A stretch of 64,000 bases of DNA from Candidatus Poribacteria bacterium (GCA_022827185.1 JAJDTM010000039.1:1-64000); one strand, 5' to 3'; shown: positions 1 through 10,157, counted from the first letter of the stretch. A program made the numbers and translations. The notes: generated by a model not told the origin, from the sequence alone.

Positions 1-119
1 TTTTACCGCCGTATTCTCCAGAGTTGAATCCGATTGAAAAGGATTTCGCTAACATCAAGCGGAGGCGTCAATATAACGCTGAGGCATCTATTGATGATAT
101 TATAAAAGTGTATAATTAA
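1..119 (+). mobile_element. IS630-family transposase, C-terminal fragment
   Basis: The frame starting at base 3 is open from the window edge to a TAA at 117-119 and reads LPPYSPELNPIEK..., the conserved C-terminal block of IS630/Tc1-type DDE transposases, in which the Glu of NPIE is the third catalytic acid. Only the last 38 residues are inside the window, so completeness cannot be judged. The next 240 bases hold no convincing gene. They contain an 18-base direct repeat (AAAATATCGGTCAGAAGG at about 166 and 189) that may belong to the end of the element. Confidence 0.8.
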
Positions 120-356
120 TTACGGGATTCACTATAATTCCGCGAAAAAATGGTGTTTTTGTGGAAAAATATCGGTCAGAAGGATGGAAAATATCGGTCA
201 GAAGGTTTGCCTAAAGTTACGAATCCCACTCAGGAAACAGATATTAGTCTTTTCGGTGTTATTCTAAATTTTTTATTCTTAAATATTCTTAAACAACAAA
301 GATCAGAGGTTTTTATGCCTTCAGAAAGCCGTGATAGTTTGATGAAGAAAATGTCC

Positions 357-2192
357 TCAAACATACCACTGCGCTTGTGCTCTGAAGAATTGCGCATAGA
401 GTCCATTATTTGCCAATAACGTCTCATGGTCTCCGTCCTCAACAATTGTGCCGTTATCAAGGACAAGAATCCGATCACAGGTGCGGACTGAAGACAAGCG
501 ATGCGAAATTATAAGGGATGTCCGTCCGGCACTGCGTTGAATAAAGCGTTCATAGATCGCTTGTTCGGCTAAAGGATCCAGTGCTGCAGTCGGTTCGTCA
601 AGGACAACCAGCCAGGGCGTTTCCCGCATGAAACCCCTTGCGGTTGCGATGCGTTGCCACTCGCCACCGGATAGATCGCGCCCCCCAAAAGTCGGTCCTA
701 ACACAGTTTCGTAACCCGCACTGAGTCCGTCAATAACCGAAACTGCACCACCTGCCGTTGATGCCACTTCCATACGTTCAGGATGTTCGAGATCACCAAA
801 GATAATATTCTCGCGTGCCGTAAGGTGGTAGCACGTAAAATCCTGAAAAACTGCACTACAATGCGTAAACCATTGCTGACGACTTTCTTCGTTTAAGGGG
901 ACATCCCCCAAGCGAATTACACCGGTTTGGGGTCTATAGAGTCCAAGAAGTAGGCGCGCCAGTGTGGATTTCCCAGCACCATTGGGCCCAACGAGTGCCA
1001 CCCGTTCCCCTTTGTTCAATGTTAGGTTGACCTGACGCAGCACAGGTTCTTGCGCATTTGGATAGAAAAACGAAACATTTTCTACCAGTAGATGTGACGG
1101 TTCTTGTGAGGCAGTCAAATCGGGTGCTTTCTGAGATGTTGAAGGTGCTTTCCCCACTGTTTTAGTATCACGATCCAAAAACGAATATAAATCCCCTGAC
1201 AAACGCCGCATATCGTCTGCAATCAATAGGAAATAACCAGCGACGCTGTCCCAGATGCCGTCTAAGTTGACGATGGCACTGATAGCAGCGATATATTTAC
1301 CAACGGTAAGTCCGCCACGAAAGACCGCCAGCAATAAAAGAATAAGCGAACAGGCGTACAACAAGGCGCGTGAAATACCAAGTGCCAGATGCGCTAAAAA
1401 TTTACGCCGTTCAATTGTCTGCTGTTTTTGTATGAGTTCTTGCCATAGCTTGCGCCAGCGTTCTATCCATAGGTCCTGTGCTTGGTATAACCGTACTTCC
1501 TTACCGGCACCCCGATCCGTCAGAATACCTTCTAACGCATCTCGCTCCCGTCGCTGTGGGGTCTGTTCTACATCAAGGCTGTAAACATCGACAGCAAAGC
1601 GTGAACCACTCCACCAAGACGCGATACCGGTTACCATCGGCAACAATGCTAACAACGGATGGAGACCCCACAGCACAATACCAAGCGCGACGACACTGAT
1701 TAATTGTTGAAGACTGTCAACAATCCACCAGACAATTTCTTCGAGTTCATCACCGGACATAGTGCGCGCTCGCGCCAGCGCATTTTGGAATTCAGCGGTC
1801 TGGAACTCGACCAGTTCTATTGTATTGGATTTCCGTGCGATACCCTCACCAATCCAAATTTCGATGTTTTCTCTGACATTGAGGCGTAACGGTTCTCGTA
1901 ACTGGTCTGCAAGTGTACTATAGATTTGTAGACCGAGTAGACCGAGCAACCAAGGAACAACTTGCCGCCACCAGCCGGTATCACCTATAGCGGCCGTGAT
2001 TGCGTTGACCAAGTGTTCCGTCACGAAAAACTCGCCGACAGGCAGAACGCCGAGGGATAGTGTGAAAAACATCATCCCGGAAAGCGAGAGGGCACCACTC
2101 CGCCAGACAATCGCAAAAGTGCGGAAGTATGCGATGATACTCTCTTTCGCAGCCAATCCCCATGTCTTCCATTTTCCTTTACCGTTCTGCAT
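357..2192 (-). CDS. ABC exporter half-transporter (membrane domain + ATPase), subunit A
   Basis: This 611-residue protein has an N-terminal region of about six membrane helices (residues 20-330) followed by an ABC ATPase domain. Walker A is GPNGAGKST, the signature is LSGGEWQ, Walker B is VVLDEPTAALD and the H-loop is IISHR. Length and order match type IV exporters of the MsbA/LmrA class. The substrate cannot be told from sequence. The neighbouring gene upstream (2283-4124) encodes a close paralogue of the same length, and both end in similar residues (GLYAQFF...QWY), so a heterodimer is likely. The 90-bp gap between them carries a CCCCCTGATAAGGGGG repeat. Alternative: two independent homodimers. 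Confidence 0.9.
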   Translation of the reverse strand: MQNGKGKWKTWGLAAKESIIAYFRTFAIVWRSGALSLSGMMFFTLSLGVLPVGEFFVTEHLVNAITAAIGDTGWWRQVVPWLLGLLGLQIYSTLADQLREPLRLNVRENIEIWIGEGIARKSNTIELVEFQTAEFQNALARARTMSGDELEEIVWWIVDSLQQLISVVALGIVLWGLHPLLALLPMVTGIASWWSGSRFAVDVYSLDVEQTPQRRERDALEGILTDRGAGKEVRLYQAQDLWIERWRKLWQELIQKQQTIERRKFLAHLALGISRALLYACSLILLLLAVFRGGLTVGKYIAAISAIVNLDGIWDSVAGYFLLIADDMRRLSGDLYSFLDRDTKTVGKAPSTSQKAPDLTASQEPSHLLVENVSFFYPNAQEPVLRQVNLTLNKGERVALVGPNGAGKSTLARLLLGLYRPQTGVIRLGDVPLNEESRQQWFTHCSAVFQDFTCYHLTARENIIFGDLEHPERMEVASTAGGAVSVIDGLSAGYETVLGPTFGGRDLSGGEWQRIATARGFMRETPWLVVLDEPTAALDPLAEQAIYERFIQRSAGRTSLIISHRLSSVRTCDRILVLDNGTIVEDGDHETLLANNGLYAQFFRAQAQWYV

Positions 2193-2227
2193 TGCAATGT
2201 CTCCCTTACGCTTTTAGCACTGCTTCT

Positions 2228-2265
2228 TAAAGTCCCCCTGATAAGGGGGATTTAGGGGGTTAAAA
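2228..2265. repeat. CCCCCTGATAAGGGGG repeat between the ABC exporter genes
   Basis: TTAAAGTCCCCCTGATAAGG followed by GGGATTTAGGGGGTTAAAA, nearly identical to the copies at 29898 and 57450. It lies in the 90-bp gap between the two half-transporter genes. Confidence 0.8.
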
Positions 2266-2282
2266 ATTCTGAATACCCTTCG

Positions 2283-4124
2283 CTACTGATACCAATGTGC
2301 TTGTGCCTGAAAAAATCTGGCGTAGAGTCCATCTCTGGCAAGTAACGCCTCATGTGTCCCGTCTTCAACAATACGACCTTCGTCTAATACCAAGATCCGA
2401 TCTGCGAGACGCGCCGATCCGATACGGTGTGAAATCAGGAATGTCATCCGTCCAGCCGCAAGTTCAACAAAACGTTGATACAGTTCGACTTCGGCTTGTG
2501 GATCCAACGCAGCAGTCGGTTCGTCGAGGACGAGGATTTGAGGGTTTCTAACCAAAGCCCGCGCGAGCGCAATTTTTTGCCATTCGCCGCCAGATAACTC
2601 CGCGCCTTCACCCTCCTCACCGAGTGAAGGATCTAAAAATGTATCCAAGCCGCGTGGAAAAGTTTGAAAACGTTCCTCAATACCAACCGCACTGATGACG
2701 CGCCGGAGGGCTGCGTCGTCAATCTGGAAGTTCGGGGGACCCGGCACCAATTCCTCACGCACAGGTCTACGGAATCGCGCGAAGTCTTGGAAAACAGCAG
2801 CACAATTAAGGGCTATCTGTTCTGGGGCAATCGCAGCGATATTTTTCTCGTCATAACGGATTGTTCCGTCATCAGGTTTGTATAATCCGAGCAATAGTTT
2901 AATAAGTGTTGATTTTCCGGCACCGTTAACACCCACAATACTAACGATCTCTCCAGGACGTACCTGAAAGTTTATATCTTGTAAAACATCGTCAGTCGCA
3001 CCCGGGTATTGGAAGCGTAGATTACGCACTTCTAACCCATGCTGTAGCGGCTGCGGGAAGGTCTCGGTTCCTGACTGCGTACGCGCCGTTTTTCCGCGTT
3101 CCAAAAGGAGATGCAAATCACGAAGCAACGGGACATCTTCAAGTATATTTTGTATGACCCTAAGCAATTCCTCCATGTTCCCTTGGAAGGCGGCAGCGGT
3201 CCCGGTAAGAATCACATAATCTCCAATCGTGAGTTGACCGTCTACAATACGCGCAGCGAGTATACCGATCGCGACTGCATAAGCAATCATTTCAGCGATA
3301 GTTGTCCCGATGGATGCCCGCGCTTCCACCCAGATCTTTGCAAGCGATTCTTCCTTCCATTTTTCGTGGTTCGTGCGCCAACGTCCGAAAAGCAGATTGA
3401 AAAGACCGTAGAGCCGCACTTCCTGTCCAGAGGAAGAACCAAGCAATAAACTCAGCATATAGTCCATCATGCGCCGTACAGGTGTCGCTGCGTAATCGTG
3501 GCTGTACCTTCTCTCCGCTGTCTTGACTTTAAGCCAAGCAGACGGAAGTGCGGGTAGCGCCACTACGAGTACCAGCAGCGGATCTGCCAGCCATAGCAGG
3601 ACCCCATACCCGACCAACGTCACACAGAGTTGCCCGATCTCTGTTAAAAAGCGCAGTAAATTCGTGAGCCGATGTCCGAGTGCTTGTCGTGCACGTTGTA
3701 TCAAATCATACGTCTCTGGCTGATCAAAAACGGCAAAGTCGATATGCGTTGTCGCCTCAAGTAAGGCAGCCTGCTGGTGGAGTCCGATAAGGTTTCTCAT
3801 CTTCCATTGCAGGTATCCATCACAAGTGCCTGCAATATTTCTCAACATTGCCAAAAGCACGAGTGCTACCACCCAAGGTGCTGCGGTCTCTAAGTTCAAG
3901 TCTGCTTCCTCATCGAGAAAAGCAGCGATGAGATCCACCAATTCCTTACTTGCCCAAAGAATCCCTATCGGAATACACCCATGTGTGAGTGTCAGAAGTG
4001 CTTGCGCAATCGCACCGAATCGGCTGGCGTGCCAAGCAACAAAGAAAAAACGACGCAGCGTCTTTATCGCAGACGGACGCGATTCTGATTCTGTATTGGC
4101 AGCGTGTGTATTATCAGTATGCAT
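2283..4124 (-). CDS. ABC exporter half-transporter (membrane domain + ATPase), subunit B
   Basis: This 613-residue protein has the same build as its neighbour at 357-2192: about six helices, then an ATPase with Walker A GVNGAGKST, signature LSGGEWQK, Walker B LVLDEPTAALD and H-loop LISHR. I place the start at the ATG at 4124 because GGAG lies 8 bases upstream; an in-frame extension to 4184 has no ribosome-binding site. Both ATPase sites look intact, so neither half is obviously degenerate. It is the first gene of the likely transporter pair. The anchored protein at 4335-5144 and the TonB receptor lie upstream on the same strand, but substrate coupling with them is only a guess. Confidence 0.9.
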   Translation of the reverse strand: MHTDNTHAANTESESRPSAIKTLRRFFFVAWHASRFGAIAQALLTLTHGCIPIGILWASKELVDLIAAFLDEEADLNLETAAPWVVALVLLAMLRNIAGTCDGYLQWKMRNLIGLHQQAALLEATTHIDFAVFDQPETYDLIQRARQALGHRLTNLLRFLTEIGQLCVTLVGYGVLLWLADPLLVLVVALPALPSAWLKVKTAERRYSHDYAATPVRRMMDYMLSLLLGSSSGQEVRLYGLFNLLFGRWRTNHEKWKEESLAKIWVEARASIGTTIAEMIAYAVAIGILAARIVDGQLTIGDYVILTGTAAAFQGNMEELLRVIQNILEDVPLLRDLHLLLERGKTARTQSGTETFPQPLQHGLEVRNLRFQYPGATDDVLQDINFQVRPGEIVSIVGVNGAGKSTLIKLLLGLYKPDDGTIRYDEKNIAAIAPEQIALNCAAVFQDFARFRRPVREELVPGPPNFQIDDAALRRVISAVGIEERFQTFPRGLDTFLDPSLGEEGEGAELSGGEWQKIALARALVRNPQILVLDEPTAALDPQAEVELYQRFVELAAGRMTFLISHRIGSARLADRILVLDEGRIVEDGTHEALLARDGLYARFFQAQAHWYQ

Positions 4125-4334
4125 TTTTTTTCTCCAATAAAAATAGCCTACGGGGTTTAATCCGAAGGCTTTGGAAAAAATCAATTAAAATTGAAAAATC
4201 AAAAAATAACTGACGCTATTAGCGGGTCCGGTACCCATCGAATTTGTCAGTAAAGGGAAATCTTGCGCTGCAAAAGAAATGATACCGGATGCGGTTTTTG
4301 CGGGACTCACGTGGTGCCAATTGCCTAACAAATT

Positions 4335-5144
4335 TCATTGGTCCGATTCCTGCGCTTCAGGCTCAGGACGTGTAACAATCCATTCTTGGAGTGCTGCCAT
4401 ATCCGCGAAAAACGAACGCATAAGCGCAAATTCAACAGGAGATACGACCGCACACCGCAGCAACCCCTCTTGTTCCCCGTATTGCTCTAAACGTTCACGC
4501 CAAACCTCTTGAAACACATCGTTATCTTCTGTCATGAATATGGAAGACATGCCGATTTGTACGATTTGGACGGACAAGCCAGAGATTTCTGAATTCTTCT
4601 CCAGTAATGGCTCTATTAGATGTGTTTGCTGGAGCTCGTTGAGTTCCTTCATATTATCAAGTGGTTCTTGGACTGTTGTTCCCCACTCACGAACAACGAA
4701 GTAGTAGTTCAGCCAAACTTCTAATGCTTCATCGCTTTTATCTTCTCCGAGCATCGCTTCGATTCTGGAGAGCGCTACAGTTTTCATATTTTCTGTCGGC
4801 ATCGCATCGACGTACGCCAGAAAATCTGTATAGTCCTGTCCTTCACGCGTTTTTAGATAGGTTAAGTACGGTTCGCTTGACAAGATCCCTTCTAAATTGT
4901 TTGGACTTTGGGAGGAGTCTGTCTCATTTGCTGTTTCAAGAAGTGTTGACAGAAGTGTTTCCTGTTCTGCTGTCAACGGTTCACGAGCGGACGTTTCTAA
5001 TGCCCGTCTATGTCGCGCCTGTTGCGCGTGTATCTGTTCCATCTCCTCCATCATGTTGCTAAACCACGGGACGACAAAAACTATTCCGCCGACGAGCAGT
5101 AGAACGCCTATACCGATAAGAATCAGAAAAATTGGCTTTTTCAC
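4335..5144 (-). CDS. Membrane-anchored exported protein, paralogue of 8157-9008
   Basis: This 269-residue protein starts with a GTG at 5144, with GAGGAG 8 bases upstream. Residues 4-25 form one hydrophobic helix, and the rest is polar and helical with a coiled-coil-like stretch around residues 30-60. It shares with the 283-residue protein at 8157-9008 the block SxPYLTYLKT..G..Y.DF.AYV.AMPT and a C-terminal block containing EGLLRCA(V/I).(P)EFALxRSFF.D.AAL..WI. I recognise no named family. As its paralogue is translationally linked to sigma-P1, it may be a displaced member of the same accessory set. Function unknown. Confidence 0.75.
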   Translation of the reverse strand: MKKPIFLILIGIGVLLLVGGIVFVVPWFSNMMEEMEQIHAQQARHRRALETSAREPLTAEQETLLSTLLETANETDSSQSPNNLEGILSSEPYLTYLKTREGQDYTDFLAYVDAMPTENMKTVALSRIEAMLGEDKSDEALEVWLNYYFVVREWGTTVQEPLDNMKELNELQQTHLIEPLLEKNSEISGLSVQIVQIGMSSIFMTEDNDVFQEVWRERLEQYGEQEGLLRCAVVSPVEFALMRSFFADMAALQEWIVTRPEPEAQESDQ

Positions 5145-5234
5145 TTGGAACGCTCCTCTTAAGTTGGGATTATGTTCTTATCGTAGCACTTTTTGAATCC
5201 GATTGCAATCTTTTAAGTCAACCTTGTATTTCCG

Positions 5235-7958
5235 TCAAAATTCGTAGATGAACCCAAAAGAAAAAGTGAACCCCAATTGCGGGATTTCCAGATATTCATT
5301 GAGGTCAATGCCGAGTAGTTCCTCTATGTCTTCCGCCTCCATGCCCTCCTCAAATTCCAACGCTTCCAGCTCCGCTTCCAGCTCTTCAAGCTCCGCCTCC
5401 AGTCTATCGGCTAATCCACCTGCCAAACGGAACCTGATCGTATTTTTCCTTCTATAAGCATTCCAGATTTCAGTATATGCTGTTACGGGGAGTCCCCAGT
5501 ACTTTCTTTTTCTACTAAAACGGAGATCCAAGCGATGATACGCCGGAAACTCTGTCGGAAAAATTGCACCCGCAACGTCAGAAATGAGTGGATGCATGCC
5601 TATTGTTACAGGATCCTGGACCATGATGAGGGCGTTTAAGGGAACTGCGGTGGTACCACTGGAATATTGCCACTTCGCGCCGATCTCCGTTTTCGTGGTT
5701 GGGTTGTAATTGGCAACTATGCTAACAACGTGTGTGTTATCAAACACAAACGGTTTATAAACATCGTCTGGTGTTTCACGCCGTTCAAGGTGAGTGTAGG
5801 CGTAAGATAGCCACCCGAAGAACTTCTCGCTAACACGGTGTCTTAGAAATATCTCTGCACCCCCCACAAACCCTGTGCCTTGATTTAGGTACGCCGTCGT
5901 CGTAGCGGCATCCGAGTCGGAAAAGAGTGCGTCAAGATTGACAGACCGCGTGACTAATCTTTGCATGTTTTTGTAATAAAGCGCGAACTTGAGTTCCGTT
6001 TGTGGTGAGAGTTCATGCTCCAATTCCACGACGTAATGCTCGGTTAGACTTGATTTTAGGTCTCGGGTGCCCTCTACCTTTAGTACCTGATATGCCAGTG
6101 GACTCTGTTCATATCTGCCGTAAGCGAACCGGAGTGTGGATGTCGATGGTAATTTGAGACTGAGACTTCCGCGCGGCTGAACGGAAAGCTCTTCTGTCAG
6201 GTTCAGGTAATCCAACCGCACCCCAAGCGCGATAGACAGAAACGATAGCGGATCGTAGCGTGCCTGTAGGTATCCCTCCGCACGCCGAAACGTGTAATTG
6301 AATTCGTCAAGTTTCTGCATCCATGCCGGTGGCTCCTCACTTTCAAAATCTATCTTTTCGGGGGCAGAGGTACGTGTATGGCTTTTCGCTGGACTAACAG
6401 CAAGCAGGAATCCCGGCTCCAATTGAAGTGTCGGTGTTAGCTTATAGGATATATCTTCGCGAAGCATATACATCGGGGTGTTCACTTTGATATTGTAGAT
6501 GAACCCTTCATTCTCAGGTTGGTCTTCTTGGCGTGAGGTGCTGCCGAGATGGATATTAAGAAAACTGTGAGAGCGCGTCAATGAGAGATGAGACGTAAGT
6601 CTGTCTGTGAGAATAGAACGAAGATGGATACCTTCTGCCTCAAACCCGTTTTTGAAATAGAAAGCGAAATCAGTATTAGAAAAGTCGAAGTCATCTGTCG
6701 CCCCTAAGCCGTTGAGTGTCAAGTGATGCTTTGGCGTAAGTTGGTATGCAAATTTGAGTTGATAGTCTGACCAGTTCGGGAGGGTCCAATCAAAAAATAG
6801 CCCTAAGAGGAGATCAAGGGTGGTGAAACGTCCAGAGATGGCGGCGTACCCTTTGTCTCCGATTTTGGCTTCAAGGGATCCAGTGGGCGATAAGATGTTT
6901 AAATCGATTGCACCTGCCCACTGTTTTTTCAAGCGTTCACGGGAACGGATGTCAATCACCGATTGTGAGTCTAACCCAAATTCCGCACCGTACCCACCGG
7001 CATAAATCTGGATGTCCTCAATACTATTCGCGTTAATCGTTGAAAAGAGACCACCGTAGTGAAACGGATAGCCGAGCGGCGTTCTGTCGAGATAGATAAG
7101 CGTCTCCCCAGGTGCACTCCCCCGAATATAGAGAATACCGAAGAGATCGTTAGGGATACCGATGCTCGGCAACGTCGTGAGCCCCTTGAGCGCGTCGCGT
7201 CCGGTGCCGGGAATCCGAATCAATTCGCTACCCCGTATCTCTTTTCGGCTAATCGTCGGTGGCAGACGTTTCCCTTCTACAACAACTGTTTCGAGTCGGA
7301 CCGCTGCACCGAGATATATCTTCACCTGCGTGATGTCATCTGCTGTTACTGTTATCTTGGTGGCTGTCGGTGTTTTATGCCTTGCATGCGTGATTGACAA
7401 AGTATAGGTACCGGGTGTTATACCTGTAAACTGGAAATTTCCAGATGCATCTGTCTTTCCAGAAATGTCGATTTCGACAAACCGGACCTCTGCCTCAGCA
7501 AGGGGTTTTCCCGTTGCTTGGCTATAGACGTACCCATCGATATCGCCACTGTCAGCAGTGTTAATAAAAGGAACTGCTGCGCCGGGGTAAAATCTTCCGC
7601 GGAGTGTCTCACCGGCGCGGATCTCAATCGGAACCTCTGTAGGCGTACGATGCGTTGGATGGGAGATAGAGAGTGTATATTTTCCGACAGGAATTTCAAT
7701 AAAGCGGAACGTTCCCTCTTTACCGGTTTTTTGACGCTGATCGGTCTCAATGATGTACACCTCTGCTTCAATCAAGGGTGTATCGGTATCATGTTGGTAG
7801 ACGGTGCCTTCTATATCACCAGTACGAGGGAAAATCCGCTGCCAGATGCTTCTTTTCGTTTTTGGGATCTTATCCTTTTCAGTTGTATCCGTTTCAGCGA
7901 AAACAGAGAGCGGCACAATGAGCATTACAAACAGTATTGCGTATAAACAAGATTTCAT
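5235..7958 (-). CDS. TonB-dependent outer-membrane receptor with two CarboxypepD-regulatory-like domains
   Basis: This 907-residue protein has a signal peptide (MKSCLYAILFVMLIVPLSVFA). Two Ig-like CarboxypepD_reg-type repeats follow, each with a 'D..G.F.F..I..G.Y.LSI.H..H.TPT' pattern (about residues 50-120 and 135-215). Next come a plug domain (LYIRGSAPGETLIYLDRTPLGYPFHYGG) and a beta-barrel ending in the aromatic terminus FGFIYEF. The architecture matches SusC-like or TonB receptors that take up large or chelated substrates. The ATG at 7958 is preferred; a TTG four codons upstream overlaps the GGAG. An acidic ELEELEAELEALEFEE loop near residue 870 is unusual for a barrel. A terminator-like hairpin lies upstream (8043-8077), so this gene probably has its own promoter. 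Confidence 0.9.
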   Translation of the reverse strand: MKSCLYAILFVMLIVPLSVFAETDTTEKDKIPKTKRSIWQRIFPRTGDIEGTVYQHDTDTPLIEAEVYIIETDQRQKTGKEGTFRFIEIPVGKYTLSISHPTHRTPTEVPIEIRAGETLRGRFYPGAAVPFINTADSGDIDGYVYSQATGKPLAEAEVRFVEIDISGKTDASGNFQFTGITPGTYTLSITHARHKTPTATKITVTADDITQVKIYLGAAVRLETVVVEGKRLPPTISRKEIRGSELIRIPGTGRDALKGLTTLPSIGIPNDLFGILYIRGSAPGETLIYLDRTPLGYPFHYGGLFSTINANSIEDIQIYAGGYGAEFGLDSQSVIDIRSRERLKKQWAGAIDLNILSPTGSLEAKIGDKGYAAISGRFTTLDLLLGLFFDWTLPNWSDYQLKFAYQLTPKHHLTLNGLGATDDFDFSNTDFAFYFKNGFEAEGIHLRSILTDRLTSHLSLTRSHSFLNIHLGSTSRQEDQPENEGFIYNIKVNTPMYMLREDISYKLTPTLQLEPGFLLAVSPAKSHTRTSAPEKIDFESEEPPAWMQKLDEFNYTFRRAEGYLQARYDPLSFLSIALGVRLDYLNLTEELSVQPRGSLSLKLPSTSTLRFAYGRYEQSPLAYQVLKVEGTRDLKSSLTEHYVVELEHELSPQTELKFALYYKNMQRLVTRSVNLDALFSDSDAATTTAYLNQGTGFVGGAEIFLRHRVSEKFFGWLSYAYTHLERRETPDDVYKPFVFDNTHVVSIVANYNPTTKTEIGAKWQYSSGTTAVPLNALIMVQDPVTIGMHPLISDVAGAIFPTEFPAYHRLDLRFSRKRKYWGLPVTAYTEIWNAYRRKNTIRFRLAGGLADRLEAELEELEAELEALEFEEGMEAEDIEELLGIDLNEYLEIPQLGFTFSFGFIYEF

Positions 7959-8042
7959 AAAACAGTTCAATCTCCGTTCGGCATCTGAATCATAAGTTTT
8001 AACGCTAAATTAGGTGTTCTTGTTGACATAATATGTCTACCC

Positions 8043-8077
8043 AAAAAACTTGTCTACAATTACCTTGTGGACAAGTT
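8043..8077 (-). terminator. Rho-independent terminator after the sigma-P1 unit
   Basis: Inverted repeat AACTTGTCTAC / GTGGACAAGTT (8047-8057 and 8067-8077, 11 bp with one G-T wobble) with a 9-base loop. Read on the minus strand it is followed by six T residues. It lies 80 bases past the stop codon of the gene at 8157-9008 and before the TonB receptor gene, so it should close the sigma-P1 transcript. Confidence 0.75.
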
Positions 8078-8156
8078 AGAAAACGACCTACCGCATCTGC
8101 TGCATTACGCCTGATGTGCTGCTTGAAATCACCGAAACAGGATATGATTTATCTAT

Positions 8157-9008
8157 TTACTTGCTCTTTTTCGCTTCAGATGCCTTTTCTATTTTCAAGG
8201 GCGTTTTAATCCATTTTTCAAGGGCTGCTGTATCGTTAAAAAATGAACGCACAAGAGCGAATTCAGCCGGTGTGGCAATCGCACATCGCAGAAGTCCTTC
8301 TTGCGAATCGTGTTTCTCTAAACGTTCTCGCCACGCCTCACGGTAAACTTCCGTGTACATTTGGCCTTTAAAATTGGTAACCATCGCCATCTGTGTTATT
8401 TCCGACATGTGGGAAAACAATTCTGCTGCTGGGTAGATTGCCATCAACGGTTCCATCAAATGTTTGGTTTGGAATGCGATAAGCGAACCCGTTTCATTAA
8501 AAAGCTTCGGATTCTCTACCGCCGCCGAGCGGAGTTTGAAGTAGTAATCTGTGCAAACCGATAGTATCTCTGCTTTTGTTTTTGGCGGTAACGCTTTTTT
8601 AAAAGAAAACAGCACATCGGTTTTCTGCTTTGCTGTTGGCATCGCCGCAACATAAGCCGGAAAATCCTTATATTCTTTTCCTACTTCGGTTTTCAGATAG
8701 GTTAAGTACGGCGTGCTGGATAAGGTTTCATCCAGTGTGCCGGTGTGTGGAAGAAGTTGGCGCAGCAATGCTTGCTGTGTGTCAGTCAAAGGTGTGCTGA
8801 CCAATGCCTTTAGTGTTTTTTTATCCTTTTCGTGCTGTGCAAATGCATCCTCCGCTTGTTTCATCACTTTTCCGACAAGTTCATTTCCGGTCTCCGTCTC
8901 AGGTTGATTCTCTGCTTCACCTGCGACAACGTTATTGAAACAGAGAAACAGAAACAATAGGAGTGGAAGAATGTGTCTCATAGCAGTGATATTTGTCCGT
9001 TGTCTCAC
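8157..9008 (-). CDS. Exported protein translationally coupled to 9005-10123 (sigma-P1 accessory)
   Basis: This 283-residue protein has a hydrophobic signal or anchor (residues 10-30, MRHILPLLLFLFLCFNNVVA) and a helical, charged body. The GTG at 9008 is the start: GGAGGT sits 6 bases upstream and the GTGA overlaps the stop of the upstream gene by 4 bp, which implies translational coupling. An ATG at codon 10 lacks a binding site. It is a paralogue of the protein at 4335-5144 (shared PYLTYLKT and EGLLRCAIA.PAEFALVRSFF blocks). No known domain is recognised. Position at the end of the sigma-P1 operon suggests a role with that sigma-propeller protein, by inference only. Confidence 0.8.
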   Translation of the reverse strand: MRQRTNITAMRHILPLLLFLFLCFNNVVAGEAENQPETETGNELVGKVMKQAEDAFAQHEKDKKTLKALVSTPLTDTQQALLRQLLPHTGTLDETLSSTPYLTYLKTEVGKEYKDFPAYVAAMPTAKQKTDVLFSFKKALPPKTKAEILSVCTDYYFKLRSAAVENPKLFNETGSLIAFQTKHLMEPLMAIYPAAELFSHMSEITQMAMVTNFKGQMYTEVYREAWRERLEKHDSQEGLLRCAIATPAEFALVRSFFNDTAALEKWIKTPLKIEKASEAKKSK

Positions 9009-10123
9009 GGTTGCACCTCCGGTGGTAATGGTTGTGAATTGGGTTTTGATTGTGGTCTCTCTGTCGATTGTTTAGAAAGCCATTCTTCTATTTCAATCGG
9101 TGAACTAAAACGTTCCAAAAGATAGTTTGCTGCCTCCTTATCGGTTTCCAGCAGCTTCAAAAGACCCGCATCCGTCCCGTCTTGAGATAAGAGTTCTCTG
9201 ATAGATTTTATCCGCGCTACCGACATCGGTGAAGCGAGTTCCGGTTGAGAGTTCTCCGTTGCAACCCCGTCGTTTTCGTTTGAACGGGTGGGTGGCGGCT
9301 CAGTTGATTCCGTAGCGGACATCGTGGCTGGCAGTTTTGAGGTCGGTGTTACCGTGTCTTGCGTTTCGCTTCCGGTAAGCGTCGGTAGCAGTGTAGACAT
9401 ATCCTCCGGGACAGTATACTCGATGTTCTCTAATTCCCCTGCTACCAAGATTTGTTCTGTCATCCATTGCATCTGTTGACCTATCTCGCCTTTAAAGTTA
9501 GCAAGTGCCCAGAATTGGAAATCTTGCTCCTTAGCGAGATCCATCGTAACAGCCATCATTACCTTCTGAAAGTCGCCGGGTGTATCAGCAACGATTTCAT
9601 GAATTCGCTCCGCCATTTCCGCTTCATAATCCGCAGGTTCACCTTCAGGAAAATGCTCTCGGAAAGCATCTTGTGAAATTTTCGCAAAATCAATTTTCGG
9701 AGCGTCTTCACCCATAAGAATATTTATGTATTCTTGGACATTGAAATCCGGAAATTCACCTTCTTCCAAACCCTCCATTTTCTCCTCCATGAACTGCATA
9801 CCAGCATCAACTCGGGCCGATAACTCTGGACCCAAAGCCTTTTTCATGCGCTCGATGTCTTTGGAACGCAGTGCCGCTTTGTATTCGTCCATATCAATGT
9901 TGTCTATATTCGGCAGCGGTAGGGATGCCTGAGGCGTTGCATCCGTTCCGTCCGAAGGGGTTGCGTCCTCGGTTGGGAACATATCGGTCGGTTTGACACT
10001 TTCCTGCACCGATTCCGTTTTGATAGGTGCTTCAGCTTGTGGACGAGGTGCGCGTAAAAACGCCAGTCCAACGAGAGAGACAAAGCATAAGCCTATAATG
10101 ATCGGAAACAGACGATTTTTCAT
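9005..10123 (-). CDS. Membrane-anchored exported protein downstream of sigma-P1
   Basis: This 372-residue protein starts at 10123 with GGAGG 7 bases upstream. Residues 5-23 (FPIIIGLCFVSLVGLAFL) form a single membrane anchor. The body is acidic and rich in Glu, Asp, Pro and Thr. Around residues 265-290 there is a low-complexity Ser/Thr/Glu linker. The C-terminal part contains ARIKSIRELLSQDG...LLKLLETDKEAANYLLERFSSP. The gene begins 34 bp after sigma-P1 and overlaps the next gene by 4 bp, so the three genes form one unit. I do not recognise the family. An extracytoplasmic partner of the sigma-P1 propeller is a reasonable but untested guess. Confidence 0.75.
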   Translation of the reverse strand: MKNRLFPIIIGLCFVSLVGLAFLRAPRPQAEAPIKTESVQESVKPTDMFPTEDATPSDGTDATPQASLPLPNIDNIDMDEYKAALRSKDIERMKKALGPELSARVDAGMQFMEEKMEGLEEGEFPDFNVQEYINILMGEDAPKIDFAKISQDAFREHFPEGEPADYEAEMAERIHEIVADTPGDFQKVMMAVTMDLAKEQDFQFWALANFKGEIGQQMQWMTEQILVAGELENIEYTVPEDMSTLLPTLTGSETQDTVTPTSKLPATMSATESTEPPPTRSNENDGVATENSQPELASPMSVARIKSIRELLSQDGTDAGLLKLLETDKEAANYLLERFSSPIEIEEWLSKQSTERPQSKPNSQPLPPEVQP

Positions 10124-10157
10124 GAGAAACCTCCAGTGTTTTCAATGTTGTATAACA

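Noticed and set aside
150..419. An 89-codon plus-strand frame after the IS630 end
   Set aside because: It has no recognisable product, no good ribosome-binding site, contains a direct repeat and overlaps the end of the ABC exporter gene.
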